A DNA stretch of 64,000 bases from Verrucosispora sp. NA02020 (GCF_013364215.1 NZ_CP054923.1:496001-560000); one strand, 5' to 3'. Shown: positions 8,545 to 17,990, numbered from the stretch's first letter. The notes: generated by a model not told the origin, from the sequence alone. Numbers and translations are program-made.

Positions 8545-10599
8545 TCAGCCGAGTGGTGCGGGCAGCGGCGCGACGTGCACCACCGAGAGCCGGGACACCG
8601 CCCGGGTGAGCACCACGTACAGGCGGTGCAGGCCGCGCGGTTCGGCCGCCACGATGGCCGCCGGTTCGGCGACGACCACGTGGTCGTACTCCAGGCCCTT
8701 GATCGTCGTGGCGGGCATGACGGAGATCCGCGTACCCGCCGTCGGTTCGTCGACGGTCGCCGTCTCGATCCCCGCCGCGGCCAGCGCCGCGCGTAGCCCG
8801 GCCACCGCGTCGTCGGCGGCGATCACCGCGATCGACCCCTCGTGCGCGAGCGCCGCGCGCACCTCGGCGACCGTCGCCTCGGACAGCTCGGTCACGGTAC
8901 GCACCGCGAGCATGCCGTCGTGGCGCAGCGACTCGGCCGGCGGTACGTCGACGGCGAGCGCCGGCAGCAGCCGGTTGGCGAAGGCGAGCACCTCCGCCGG
9001 CACCCGGAAACCGACCGTCAACGGCACCACGACCGCGTCCGGCTTGCCCAGGTGGCGCAGGGTCTCCCGCCAGTCGGTGGCGGCCCACGGCGCGGTCGCC
9101 TGCGCCAGGTCGCCGAGGAGGGTGAGCGAGCCGTGCTCGCTGCGCCGGGCGATCACCCGGCACTGCATCGCGGAGAGGTCCTGGGCTTCGTCGATGACGA
9201 CATGGCCGAAGCCGGTCGGCCGCTCGATCAGCCCGGCCGCCTCGTCGATCAGGACGGCGTCGGCGGCGGTCCACCGGGTGGCCTTCGGCGTACGGGCCCG
9301 CTTCCCGGCGGTGAGCAGGGCCTGCTCGTCAGGGGTGAGCAGTCCCTCGGCTGCCGCCGCGAGCCGGGCGGGATCACCGAGCAGGGCGTGCACCAGCCCT
9401 TCCGGGGTGAGCGCGGGCCAGACCGCGTCCAGGAAGGTGGTGACCGGCGTCGAGCGGCCCGTCCGGCGCAGCCAGGCGTCGCTGGGCGACTCCGCCCGCC
9501 GGGCCTCGGCCTGCCGTTGCAGCAGCCCGACGACCCGGGCGCGGATCCGTTCCCGCCCGACGGCGTACGGCAGTCCTTCCGCGCGCGTCTCGTGGACCAG
9601 CCGGTGCAGTGGCTCCAATCCGATCCGCCAGCGGTACGAGCCGTCGGAGACGGTCATCGCCTCGGTCGGCTCGCCCACGTACGCGTCGACGGCCCGGCGC
9701 AGCACCTCGGCCATCCGGGCGTCGTGCTTGATCCTCGCCACCTCCGGCGCTTCCATCGCGCGCACCGCCACCCGGTCGACCAGGTCCTCGACGGTGGCCT
9801 GCGCGACCTCCACCTCACCGAGGGCGGGCAGCACCGCCGCGATGTACCCGAGGAACGCCCGGTTCGGGCCGACGACCAGCACCTTCGACCGGCGCAGCCG
9901 CTCCCGGTGCAGATAGAGCAGGTACGCGGCGCGGTGCAACCCCACCGCCGTCTTCCCGGTGCCCGGCGCGCCCTGTACGCAGATCGAGTCGGCCAGGTCG
10001 GCGCGGACCAGCTCGTCCTGCTCCGGCTGGATGGTGGCGACGATGTCACGCATCGGCCCGATCCGGGGGCGTTCGATCTCGGCGGTCAGGATCCGGCTGG
10101 CGGTGCCGAGTTCCTCGCCCCGGTCGAGGTGCTCGTCCTCGAAGCTGGTCAGTACGCCGTCGCCGAAACCGAACCGGCGGCGGACCGCGAGCCCCTGCGG
10201 GTCGCGCGCGCTGGCCCGGTAGAACGACCGCGACACCGGGGCCCGCCAGTCCAGCACCAGCGGTTCGCCCTGCTCGTCGGTGACGTGCCGGCGGCCGACG
10301 TGGTAGCGCCGCCCGGCGTGCTCGGCATCGGCGTCGCCGAAGTCGAGGCGGCCGAAGAACAACGGCGTCCGCGGGTCGTCGGCGAGTTCGGCCACCCGCC
10401 GGGCGAGGTGCCGCCCGAGCTGTTCGGCGGTGTACGAGTCACCGGCCACCGTGTCGCCGGTGGCGAAGAGGGCCTCGGCGCGTTCCCGCATCCGGTGTAG
10501 TGCCGCGCGGGACCGGGTCAGGTGCGTCCGCTCGGCGGTCAGCTCGTCGTCGAGGCCGGACGGCGGTGGGTACGGGGTGTGTGGGGCGTGCAGGCTCAT
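8545..10599 (-). CDS. HelD/HelR-like RNA polymerase-associated UvrD-family ATPase
   Basis: 684 residues. An N-terminal coiled arm (about 15-75) is followed by a YHVGRRHVTDE...LVLDWRAP segment characteristic of HelD-class proteins. Walker A GAPGTGKT is at 210-217, and the Walker B equivalent is VIDEAQDLSAMQ. The later GDLAQATAPWA and LTVGFRVPAEV match UvrD-type motifs. These proteins displace stalled or drug-bound RNA polymerase; actinobacterial HelR is linked to rifamycin resistance. ATG 10599 has AAGGAG eight bases upstream. I cannot separate HelD from HelR by eye. The ABC exporter downstream on the same strand makes a resistance unit plausible. Confidence 0.82.
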   Translation of the reverse strand: MSLHAPHTPYPPPSGLDDELTAERTHLTRSRAALHRMRERAEALFATGDTVAGDSYTAEQLGRHLARRVAELADDPRTPLFFGRLDFGDADAEHAGRRYHVGRRHVTDEQGEPLVLDWRAPVSRSFYRASARDPQGLAVRRRFGFGDGVLTSFEDEHLDRGEELGTASRILTAEIERPRIGPMRDIVATIQPEQDELVRADLADSICVQGAPGTGKTAVGLHRAAYLLYLHRERLRRSKVLVVGPNRAFLGYIAAVLPALGEVEVAQATVEDLVDRVAVRAMEAPEVARIKHDARMAEVLRRAVDAYVGEPTEAMTVSDGSYRWRIGLEPLHRLVHETRAEGLPYAVGRERIRARVVGLLQRQAEARRAESPSDAWLRRTGRSTPVTTFLDAVWPALTPEGLVHALLGDPARLAAAAEGLLTPDEQALLTAGKRARTPKATRWTAADAVLIDEAAGLIERPTGFGHVVIDEAQDLSAMQCRVIARRSEHGSLTLLGDLAQATAPWAATDWRETLRHLGKPDAVVVPLTVGFRVPAEVLAFANRLLPALAVDVPPAESLRHDGMLAVRTVTELSEATVAEVRAALAHEGSIAVIAADDAVAGLRAALAAAGIETATVDEPTAGTRISVMPATTIKGLEYDHVVVAEPAAIVAAEPRGLHRLYVVLTRAVSRLSVVHVAPLPAPLG

Positions 10600-10769
10600 C
10601 CACGTGCTCCTTGACGGGGAGGAAGGCTGCCGCTCGCGTGTCCGACCACGGGTCGGCGCGGGACGTCCGCTCCGGTGCTACTCACCTCGGCCGTCAGGCG
10701 GAAACGAACAGCCTACACCCTGCCGGGCGGCCAGCAACCGATTTACCACCACCCCGAGCCGGGGCCGTG

Positions 10770-10828
10770 CAAGGAAGGGCCCCCTGCTAACGCCTGGTGT
10801 CGTACAGGGGACCCCTGCTTACATCAGG
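10770..10828 (+). repeat. 58-bp dispersed repeat, copy B
   Basis: It reads AAGGAAGGGCCCCCTGCTAA, CGCCTGGTGT, then a diverged second half unit with ACCCCTGCTTACATCAGG. Same architecture as copies A (4061) and C (63914). It lies in the 297-bp divergent gap between the helD-like gene and mqnA, about 70 bases before mqnA. The rest of that gap shows no other recognisable element. Confidence 0.75.
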
Positions 10829-10862
10829 TGCGGGGTTGGCCACTTCCGGGGCGGCTCGCTGA

Positions 10863-11747
<885 letters not shown>

Positions 11748-11840
11748 CTGCACCCCGAACCGGCGGCAGCGCGGCCGTCGAGCCCCCGCCGTGCGCCGCC
11801 GCCGGCGCTGCGGTCGGCTGCTGAGACCACCCGCGCACCC

Positions 11841-12779
11841 TCAGGTACGCGTCAGCAGGGCCTCGGTGATCTCCTGGCAGTTGTCCATGCCGTACTCGTA
11901 GCCCTTGGCGATGGGGTAGCGGAGCATCACGCCCATCGTCCAGGTGTCGCCGACCGCCAGGCAGTTGACGTGGATCTCCTGCTCCTGGGTGCGGTCCACC
12001 CAGCCGTTCTTGATGGCGATCCGCTTCGCCTCGTCGGCCGGGAACGCCTTGCGGATGCCGAAGTCGCCGGCACCGCGTACCAGGCGCATCTCCTTGAGCA
12101 GCCACTTGGTCCACTCGGGGCCGGCGGCCCGTCCGTCGGCGATGCAGTTGCCCAGCCGGGCGGTGTCGCGGGGAGACAGCTCGGTACGGCTCCACCCCAG
12201 GTCACTGGAGACCTTGCTGTCGGTCAGGTCACAGACGGACAGCAACCGCTTGATCGACGCGGCCCGCCCGATCTGGGTGTAGAGCTGCTCGGTGCGGGTG
12301 TTGTCGCTGTCCCGGATGATCCTGGTCAGGTCGTCGAGCTTCGCGTCGCTCGGCGTCTGTCCCGCGTTCGCGGTGCGGCGCAGGTAGTCGGCGACGACCC
12401 AGGACTTGATGAGCGAGGCGGTGGTGTTGGTCTCGTCCATGTTGTCCGAGCCGATGATCTCGCCGGAACGGCGGTCCAGCACGCTCCAGCCGTACCAGCC
12501 GTCGATGTCCAGGTCGAGCTGCTTCGCCGCGAACGGCAGCGGCTCGGGCTCCGGTGACGGGCTGGGCGAGGGCGACGGACGCGTGTGGCGGTCGGTGAGC
12601 GAGCCGTCGCGGGACACCGGCGGATCGGACCGGCCCCACTCGGCGGCGGCGCGGGACTCGAAGGGCGAGCCGGGGAGCAGGCGCAGGGAGACCAGGACCA
12701 GCCCGAGCAGTACGCAGGCGATCGCGATCAGCCGTAGCGGGGATGTTCCGCCCTCCCGGTCGCGCTTGCGGGCGGCCAT
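11841..12779 (-). CDS. Membrane-anchored beta-lactamase-fold serine hydrolase (downstream paralogue)
   Basis: 312 residues: a basic N-terminus, one membrane helix (15-34), a Pro/Ser-rich spacer (68-80) and a class A beta-lactamase-like domain. Visible motifs are S122-L-I-K125, S158-D-N160 and K257-N-G259 where KTG would be expected. The family includes penicillin-binding proteins and esterases, so a cell-wall role is likely but the substrate is unknown. ATG 12779 overlaps the stop codon of the upstream paralogue (TGATG), so the two are coupled. The convergent mqnA ends 93 bases away. Confidence 0.78.
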   Translation of the reverse strand: MAARKRDREGGTSPLRLIAIACVLLGLVLVSLRLLPGSPFESRAAAEWGRSDPPVSRDGSLTDRHTRPSPSPSPSPEPEPLPFAAKQLDLDIDGWYGWSVLDRRSGEIIGSDNMDETNTTASLIKSWVVADYLRRTANAGQTPSDAKLDDLTRIIRDSDNTRTEQLYTQIGRAASIKRLLSVCDLTDSKVSSDLGWSRTELSPRDTARLGNCIADGRAAGPEWTKWLLKEMRLVRGAGDFGIRKAFPADEAKRIAIKNGWVDRTQEQEIHVNCLAVGDTWTMGVMLRYPIAKGYEYGMDNCQEITEALLTRT

Positions 12780-13762
12780 CAGAGCTTTCCGACCGGCTGC
12801 TGCGGCACCTTGAGCGCACCGCCGGGCTGCGGGGTCACCAGTTGGGCGGCGACGCTGGCGCAGACGTCGGCCCCGTAGTCGAGCTTCTCGGCGATCGAAT
12901 AGCGAAGCATGACGGCCAGACTCCACTTCTCGGTGACGGCGAGGCAGTTGACGTGCCAGTTGCGGTCGTAATAGAGGCGGGTCCAGCCGTTCTTCATGCC
13001 GACCGGGCCCTGACTGGTGATCGACTCAGGTAGGCCGTCGATGATGCCCCATCGGCCGCCGCCCCAACCCTTCTCCTCGTGCTGGTCCTTGTCGGCGGTG
13101 GTGCCGCGCACCTTGCTCATCTCGGAGAGCACCCATTCGGTCCACTTCGGGCCGGCTGCCCGGCCGTCGGCGATGCAGTCGCCGAGTCGGACCGCGTCGC
13201 GCGGGGACATCCTGGTGAAGCTCCACCAGCCCTCGTACCCCTTGACGTTGCCCCGCTTGGTGTCGGTGAGGTCGCAGATGCTGATCGCGCGCTTGATCAC
13301 CGGGCCGGGTTGACCGCCGGCCGGCACCGCGTACGAGCCGCCGGCCATGCGGTAGATGTAGTTGGTCGACGAGTCATCGCTGTCCCGGATGGCCTTGCTG
13401 GCCGCCTTCTTCTGCGCGGCCGTCGGCTCCTCGTCGCCGAGTTGGCGCAGGTAGTCGGCGACGATCCAGGCCTTGATCATCGACTCGGTTGAGCTTGTCG
13501 CGGCCATGTTCTTCGAGCCGGAGATCTTGCCCGACTCGCGGTCCATCAGCGCCCACGAGAAGAACTCGCCCTCGAAGTTCACCGAGACCTTGCCTGCGGC
13601 GAGGGTCGGTGGCGGCGGTGGCGCGGGCGGCGGCGCCGCGACGCTCTCCTGGGCGGCGTTCGCCTCGTCGCCGGAGAGCCGGGCGTACGCGGCCGGCACC
13701 AGCATGACGCCGCCGAGTAGCACCGCCGTGACGGCGAACACCATGATCACGCGAGATCGCAT
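12779..13762 (-). CDS. Exported beta-lactamase-fold serine hydrolase (upstream paralogue)
   Basis: 327 residues with a signal/anchor helix (4-27), a Pro-rich linker (44-53) and the same hydrolase domain as the following gene: S94-M-I-K97, SDD at 128-130 and a KNG triad in GMKNGW. The pair shares long aligned stretches such as LSPRDTARLGNCIADGRAAGP against MSPRDAVRLGDCIADGRAAGP, so it arose by tandem duplication. The SDN-to-SDD difference suggests the two have diverged in substrate. ATG 13762 is chosen because it places a signal-type helix at the N-terminus. Confidence 0.75.
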   Translation of the reverse strand: MRSRVIMVFAVTAVLLGGVMLVPAAYARLSGDEANAAQESVAAPPPAPPPPPTLAAGKVSVNFEGEFFSWALMDRESGKISGSKNMAATSSTESMIKAWIVADYLRQLGDEEPTAAQKKAASKAIRDSDDSSTNYIYRMAGGSYAVPAGGQPGPVIKRAISICDLTDTKRGNVKGYEGWWSFTRMSPRDAVRLGDCIADGRAAGPKWTEWVLSEMSKVRGTTADKDQHEEKGWGGGRWGIIDGLPESITSQGPVGMKNGWTRLYYDRNWHVNCLAVTEKWSLAVMLRYSIAEKLDYGADVCASVAAQLVTPQPGGALKVPQQPVGKL

Positions 13763-14125
13763 GAGCGGGTGAGCTCCAGATGTCAGGGCCGGGGGGACCG
13801 GCTTGTTGCCAGGACTGACCGGTATGGATCGCTTGCGGAGGCGGGGGATGTGCCCCTGAAGGCAGGCGATCGTTCGGCACCGATCGGTGTGACCTGCGAA
13901 GTCTACGTCCGGATCTGCGTGACGCCAGGATCCGACACTGGCCAACTCGCGGGGAAGGCGGGATAAGAACCCGCTACGCGGCTGTTGCGAGGATTTGTGG
14001 CTCGTTTGTGACCCGTCTCACAGCGACGGACGCTACTCGTGGCGTGCGGCCGGTAACGCTCGGGCATCTCGTATTTCTATGACACCCCTCTGGTGCCGCT
14101 GGTCGCAAGCTGTAACACTGAGTCC
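13763..14125. other. 363-bp divergent intergenic region, serine hydrolases/paa
   Basis: It holds a perfect CRP-type palindrome at 14007-14022 and, immediately before paaA, an AACACT hexamer six bases from the ATG. I found no RNA gene, no repeat and no further reading frame. The half nearest the serine hydrolase gene has no ribosome-binding site that I recognise. Confidence 0.5.
14007..14022. promoter_or_regulatory. CRP-family operator (TGTGA-N6-TCACA)
   Basis: TGTGACCCGTCTCACA matches the cyclic-AMP receptor protein consensus TGTGA-N6-TCACA exactly; mycobacterial and Streptomyces CRP proteins use the same half sites. It lies about 104 bases before paaA and 245 bases before the divergent serine hydrolase gene. 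Control of phenylacetate catabolism by CRP is known in enterobacteria; its use here is inference from position. Confidence 0.65.
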
Positions 14126-15181
14126 ATGTATGGCAATGACTTCCCGGGCGAGGACCCGCCCGGCGGCCTGCTCGGCGAGGTCGAGGCGGCGGAGGCCGCG
14201 CTGCGCGCCGCGGCGGAACAGGGACGGACGGCCGCCGAACCCGGCACCGACCTGGCGACGTACTTCACGGCCGTGGTCGAGGCCGACCAGAAGATCGAGC
14301 CGCGCGACTGGATGCCGGAGGCGTACCGGCGGACGCTGATCCGGCAGATCGCCCAGCACGCGCACTCCGAGATCATCGGCATGCAGCCGGAGGGCAACTG
14401 GATCAGCCGGGCGCCGTCGCTCAAGCGCAAGGCGATCCTGCTCGCCAAGGTGCAGGACGAGGCCGGTCACGGGCTCTACCTCTACGCCGCCGCCGAGACC
14501 CTCGGGGTGAGCCGGGACGAACTGGTCCAGCTCCTCCTCGACGGCCGGCAGAAGTACAGCTCGATCTTCAACTACCCGACTCTGACCTGGGCCGACGTCG
14601 GTGCCATCGGCTGGCTGGTGGACGGCGCGGCGATCGTCAACCAGGTGCCGTTGTGCCGCTGCTCCTACGGCCCGTACGCCCGCGCCATGATCCGGGTCTG
14701 CAAGGAGGAGTCGTTCCACCAGCGCCAGGGCTACGAGATCCTGCACGTGCTGGCACACGGCACCCCGGCCCAGCGGGCGATGGCGCAGGACGCGGTCGAC
14801 CGCTGGTGGTATCCGTCGCTGGCCATGTTCGGCCCGCCGGACGGTGACTCCACCCACTCCGCCCAGTCGATGGCCTGGAAGATCAAGCGCTTCTCCAACG
14901 ACGAGTTGCGGCAGCGCTTCGTGGACATGTGCGTCGGCCAGGCGGAGGCGCTCGGGCTCACCATTCCCGACCCGGACCTGCGCTGGAACGAGGAGCGCCA
15001 GGCGTACGACTACACCCAGCCCGACTACGCCGAGCTGATGCGGGTGATCAAGGGCAACGGGCCGTGCAACCGGCAGCGGATGGCGCACCGCCGCCAGGCG
15101 CACACCGACGGCGCATGGGTACGCGAGGCCGCCGAGGCGTACGCGGCGAAGCGGCGGACCAACGAGAAGGTGGCGGCGTGA
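14126..15181 (+). CDS. paaA: 1,2-phenylacetyl-CoA epoxidase, catalytic subunit PaaA
   Basis: The diiron oxygenase subunit that epoxidises the ring of phenylacetyl-CoA. 351 residues, slightly longer than the E. coli protein because of an acidic N-terminal extension. Diiron ligand motifs E112-A-G-H115 and E195-S-F-H198 are intact, and [14 protein letters not shown] is a family signature. ATG 14126 lacks a Shine-Dalgarno; AACACT six bases upstream suggests a leaderless mRNA. The stop codon is the first base group of a tandem intercistronic repeat leading to paaB. Confidence 0.95.
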   Translation: MYGNDFPGEDPPGGLLGEVEAAEAALRAAAEQGRTAAEPGTDLATYFTAVVEADQKIEPRDWMPEAYRRTLIRQIAQHAHSEIIGMQPEGNWISRAPSLKRKAILLAKVQDEAGHGLYLYAAAETLGVSRDELVQLLLDGRQKYSSIFNYPTLTWADVGAIGWLVDGAAIVNQVPLCRCSYGPYARAMIRVCKEESFHQRQGYEILHVLAHGTPAQRAMAQDAVDRWWYPSLAMFGPPDGDSTHSAQSMAWKIKRFSNDELRQRFVDMCVGQAEALGLTIPDPDLRWNEERQAYDYTQPDYAELMRVIKGNGPCNRQRMAHRRQAHTDGAWVREAAEAYAAKRRTNEKVAA

Positions 15182-15358
15182 GCGCGAGGAGTGAGCCGGT
15201 GTTGCGAGCCCCGCAGTCGCGAACCGAGGTGGCACCGTGAGCGCGAGGAGTGAGCCGATTCTGCGAGCCCCGCAGTCGCGAACCGAGGTGGCACCGTGAG
15301 CGCGAGGAGTGAGCCGATTCTGCGAGCCCCGCAGTCGCGAACCGAGGCAACACAGTGA
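15178..15358 (+). repeat. Triple 59-bp intercistronic repeat with three overlapping minicistrons
   Basis: Three tandem copies begin at 15178, 15237 and 15296. Each reads as a 20-codon frame: [20 protein letters not shown], the same with ILRA, then a version ending TEATQ. Each GTG overlaps the preceding TGA as GTGA, and the last TGA overlaps the paaB GTG. The first two copies end with GAGGT about seven bases before the next start, a usable ribosome-binding site. CGCGA near the 5' side can pair with TCGCG near the 3' side. Whether the peptides accumulate is unknown. Confidence 0.85.
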
Positions 15359-15657
15359 GCGCGACGAGTGCTGGCAGGGAAACCTCGCCGCTCTGGGAGG
15401 TCTTCGTCCGGGCCCGACGGGGTCTGTCGCACACGCACGTGGGCAGCCTGCACGCGCCCGACGCCGAGTTGGCGCTGCGCAACGCCCGGGACCTCTACAC
15501 CCGCCGTCAGGAGGGGGTGTCGATCTGGGTGGTGCCGGCCGGCGCGATCACCGCCTCCAGCCCCGACGAGAAGGACGCCTTCTTCGACCCGGCCGCCGAC
15601 AAGGTCTACCGCCATCCCACCTTCTACGAGGTGCCGGACGGGGTGGCGCACCTGTGA
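15355..15657 (+). CDS. paaB: 1,2-phenylacetyl-CoA epoxidase subunit PaaB
   Basis: A 100-residue structural subunit of the epoxidase complex. It has the conserved PLWEVFVRARRGLSHTHVGS opening, the ALRNARDLYTRR helix and the SIWVVPAGAI strand. The start GTG overlaps the TGA that closes the third minicistron of the upstream repeat. The stop overlaps the paaC GTG. The first residues MSATSAG resemble the MSARSE of the repeat, suggesting the repeat sequence derives from or mimics such gene starts. Confidence 0.93.
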   Translation: MSATSAGRETSPLWEVFVRARRGLSHTHVGSLHAPDAELALRNARDLYTRRQEGVSIWVVPAGAITASSPDEKDAFFDPAADKVYRHPTFYEVPDGVAHL

Positions 15658-16379
15658 ACGGTCCCTTCGCCTTCACCCTGGCGCTCGGCGACGACGCGTT
15701 GATCGCGGCGCAGCGGCTCGCCGAGTGGACCACCCGCGCCCCGGAGATGGAGGAGGACATCGCGCTGGCCAACATCGCCCTCGACCAGCTCGGTGCGGCG
15801 CGGCTGCTGCTGACGTACGCGGGTGAGCTGGAGGGCGCGGGCCGCGACGAGGACGCGCTGGCGTACCTGCGCGACGACCGGGAGTTCCGCAACTGCCTGC
15901 TGGTCGAGCTGCCGAACGGCGACTTCGCGGTGACCATGGCGAAGCTGCTCGTGCTGTCGGCGTACCAGCTTCCGCTCTACACCGCGCTGGCCGGCTGCGC
16001 GGACGAGCGGCTGGCCGCGATCGGCGGCAAGGCCCGCAAGGAGTCCGCCTACCACCTGGACCACGCCGCGCTCTGGGTGAAGCGGCTCGGCGACGGCACC
16101 GCCGAGTCGCACCGGCGGATGCAGGCCGCCGTCGACCAGGTCTGGCCGTACGCCGACGAGCTGTTCACCCCCGGGCCGGATGCGCCGGTCGACCCGGCCA
16201 CCCTGCGGGACGGATTCGACCGCACGGTCACCGGGGTGCTCGCCGAGGCGACCCTCACCGCGCCCGAGTCGGCCTGGGCGCCGGCCGGCGGGCGGGACGG
16301 CGTGCACACCGAACACCTGTCGTACCTGCTCGCCGAGATGCAGGTGCTGCACCGCGCCCACCCCGGGGCGCGCTGGTGA
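15654..16379 (+). CDS. paaC: 1,2-phenylacetyl-CoA epoxidase subunit PaaC
   Basis: A 241-residue ferritin-like subunit, homologous to PaaA but without a complete metal site; it forms the PaaAC core. FAFTLALGDDALIAAQRLAEWTTRAPEMEED and DIALANIALDQLGAARLLLTYAGE are typical. GTG 15654 overlaps the paaB stop. The stop codon at 16377-16379 overlaps the GTG of an eight-codon frame that runs into paaD. Confidence 0.93.
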   Translation: MNGPFAFTLALGDDALIAAQRLAEWTTRAPEMEEDIALANIALDQLGAARLLLTYAGELEGAGRDEDALAYLRDDREFRNCLLVELPNGDFAVTMAKLLVLSAYQLPLYTALAGCADERLAAIGGKARKESAYHLDHAALWVKRLGDGTAESHRRMQAAVDQVWPYADELFTPGPDAPVDPATLRDGFDRTVTGVLAEATLTAPESAWAPAGGRDGVHTEHLSYLLAEMQVLHRAHPGARW

Positions 16380-16402
16380 GCGCGGACGGACCGCCGCGAT
16401 GA
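16376..16402 (+). CDS. Eight-codon minicistron linking paaC and paaD
   Basis: The frame GTG AGC GCG GAC GGA CCG CCG CGA TGA (MSADGPPR) starts in a GTGA overlap with the paaC stop and ends in an ATGA overlap with the paaD start. It is too short to detect by homology. It shares the GTGAGCGCG opening of the larger repeat units but not the rest. A coupling role is inferred; no ribosome-binding site of its own stands out. Confidence 0.3.
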   Translation: MSADGPPR

Positions 16403-16875
16403 CCGACCCGCGCACGGCCGTCGCGTCGGTGGTGGACCCCGAGATCCGGGTGGTCACCATCGACGACCTCGGCATCCTGCGGGCGGTCGAGGAGGATGCG
16501 GCCACCGGCCACGTCGTGGTGACCATCACCCCGACGTACACCGGCTGCCCGGCGATGGACGTCATCCGGGCCGACATCCGGCGGGCGTTGGCCGCCGCCG
16601 GACATCCGGACGCCGAGGTGCGTACGGTGCACAGTCCCGCCTGGAGCACCGACTGGATCAGCGATGCCGGCCGGGCCAAGCTGGCCGCCGCCGGCATCGC
16701 CCCACCGCAGGCGGCACCCCGCGACGGCGTGGTCCCGTTGACCCTCGCCGTGCGGTGCCCACGCTGCGGTTCACCGGAGACCGAGCAGCTCAGTCGCTTC
16801 GGCTCCACCGCGTGCAAGGCGCTGTGGCGCTGTCGCGCCTGTTCCGAACCCTTCGACCATGTGAAGGCGCTGTGA
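16399..16875 (+). CDS. paaD: Phenylacetate degradation protein PaaD (DUF59/MIP18 family)
   Basis: 158 residues. The N-terminal MIP18/DUF59 domain contains VVDPEIRVVTIDDLGIL and TPTYTGCPAMDVI; the C-terminal zinc ribbon has CPRCGS and CRAC pairs. PaaD is needed for maturation of the epoxidase metal or iron-sulphur centres. ATG 16399 overlaps the stop of the preceding minicistron, and the stop overlaps the paaE GTG. Confidence 0.92.
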   Translation: MTDPRTAVASVVDPEIRVVTIDDLGILRAVEEDAATGHVVVTITPTYTGCPAMDVIRADIRRALAAAGHPDAEVRTVHSPAWSTDWISDAGRAKLAAAGIAPPQAAPRDGVVPLTLAVRCPRCGSPETEQLSRFGSTACKALWRCRACSEPFDHVKAL

Positions 16876-17990
16876 CTGTCACCATCACCCGTCCGGTCCG
16901 CCGCCGCCCGGTGTTCCACCCGTTGCCCGTGGTCGCGGTGGACCGGCTCACCGCCGACGCCGTCGCGATCACCTTCGACGTACCCGAGGACCTGCGCGAG
17001 ACCTTCGCCTTCCAGGCCGGCCAGCACCTCACCGTACGGCTGCCCACCGAGGGTGGGGGTGCCGGCCAGGACGTGCGCCGGTCGTACTCGATCTGCTCGA
17101 TCCCGCAGGACCTGGCCCGGCACGGGCGGCTGCGGATCGGCGTGCGGGAGATCCCCGGCGGGGCGTTCTCGGCGTACGCCTGCGGGGTGCTGCGGCGCGG
17201 CGACACCGTCGAGGTGCTGCCGCCGCTGGGACACTTCGGCACCGCGTTCGACCCGGACCGGGTCCGTCGCTACGGCGCGGTGGTCGCCGGCTCCGGGATC
17301 ACCCCGGTGCTGTCGCTGATCGCCACCGCCCTGGCCGTCGAGCCGGCCAGCACCTTCACCCTGGTGTACGGCAACCGCACGGCCAACTCGGTGATGTTCG
17401 CCGAGGAGTTGGCCGACCTGAAGGACCGCTACCCGACCCGGCTGCACCTGGTGCACGTGCTGTCCCGGGAGCAGACCGAGTCGCCGCTGCTCTCCGGGCG
17501 GATCGACGCCACGCGTCTGGGGTGGTTGCTGGACACCGTGGTGCCCGGTGGCGCGATCGAGGAGTGGTTCCTCTGCGGCCCGTACGGGCTCGTGGTGGAC
17601 GCCAGGACGGTGCTCGTCGGGCGGGGCGTCGCCGAGTCGGCGGTGCACACGGAGCTGTTCCACGTCGACGCGCCACCGGAGCCGGTCCGCCGTCCGGGCG
17701 ACGAGCCGGGCACCGGCACCGAGGTCACCATCCTGCTCGACGGCCGCTCGTCGCGCTTCACCATGCGCCGCGACGAGCGGGTCCTGGACGCGGCGTTGAA
17801 GGTCCGCAGCGAGTTGCCGTACGCCTGCAAGGGCGGCGTCTGCTCGACCTGCCGCGCGAAGGTGGTCTCCGGTCGGGTCGAGATGGCCCGCAACTACGCG
17901 CTTGAGCCTGACGAGGTGGCCGCCGGTTACGTGCTGACCTGCCAGTCCAGCCCGGTCACCGACACCGTCACCGTCGACTACGACGCCTGA
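16872..17990 (+). CDS. paaE: 1,2-phenylacetyl-CoA epoxidase reductase subunit PaaE
   Basis: The electron-transfer subunit, 372 residues: an FAD-binding barrel with RRSYSICS, an NAD(P)-binding lobe with GSGITPVLSLI and FLCGPYGLV, and a C-terminal plant-type [2Fe-2S] domain with C319, C324, C327 and C357. GTG 16872 overlaps the paaD stop. It closes the paaABCDE operon; the ligase PaaK and the later beta-oxidation genes are not in this window. Confidence 0.94.
   Translation: MTVTITRPVRRRPVFHPLPVVAVDRLTADAVAITFDVPEDLRETFAFQAGQHLTVRLPTEGGGAGQDVRRSYSICSIPQDLARHGRLRIGVREIPGGAFSAYACGVLRRGDTVEVLPPLGHFGTAFDPDRVRRYGAVVAGSGITPVLSLIATALAVEPASTFTLVYGNRTANSVMFAEELADLKDRYPTRLHLVHVLSREQTESPLLSGRIDATRLGWLLDTVVPGGAIEEWFLCGPYGLVVDARTVLVGRGVAESAVHTELFHVDAPPEPVRRPGDEPGTGTEVTILLDGRSSRFTMRRDERVLDAALKVRSELPYACKGGVCSTCRAKVVSGRVEMARNYALEPDEVAAGYVLTCQSSPVTDTVTVDYDA

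Noticed and set aside
13763..13960. Possible c-di-AMP (ydaO-type) riboswitch before the serine hydrolase gene
   Set aside because: A CTGACATCTGGAGCTCACCC stretch loosely resembles the 3' end of that aptamer, but I could not match the rest of the core.
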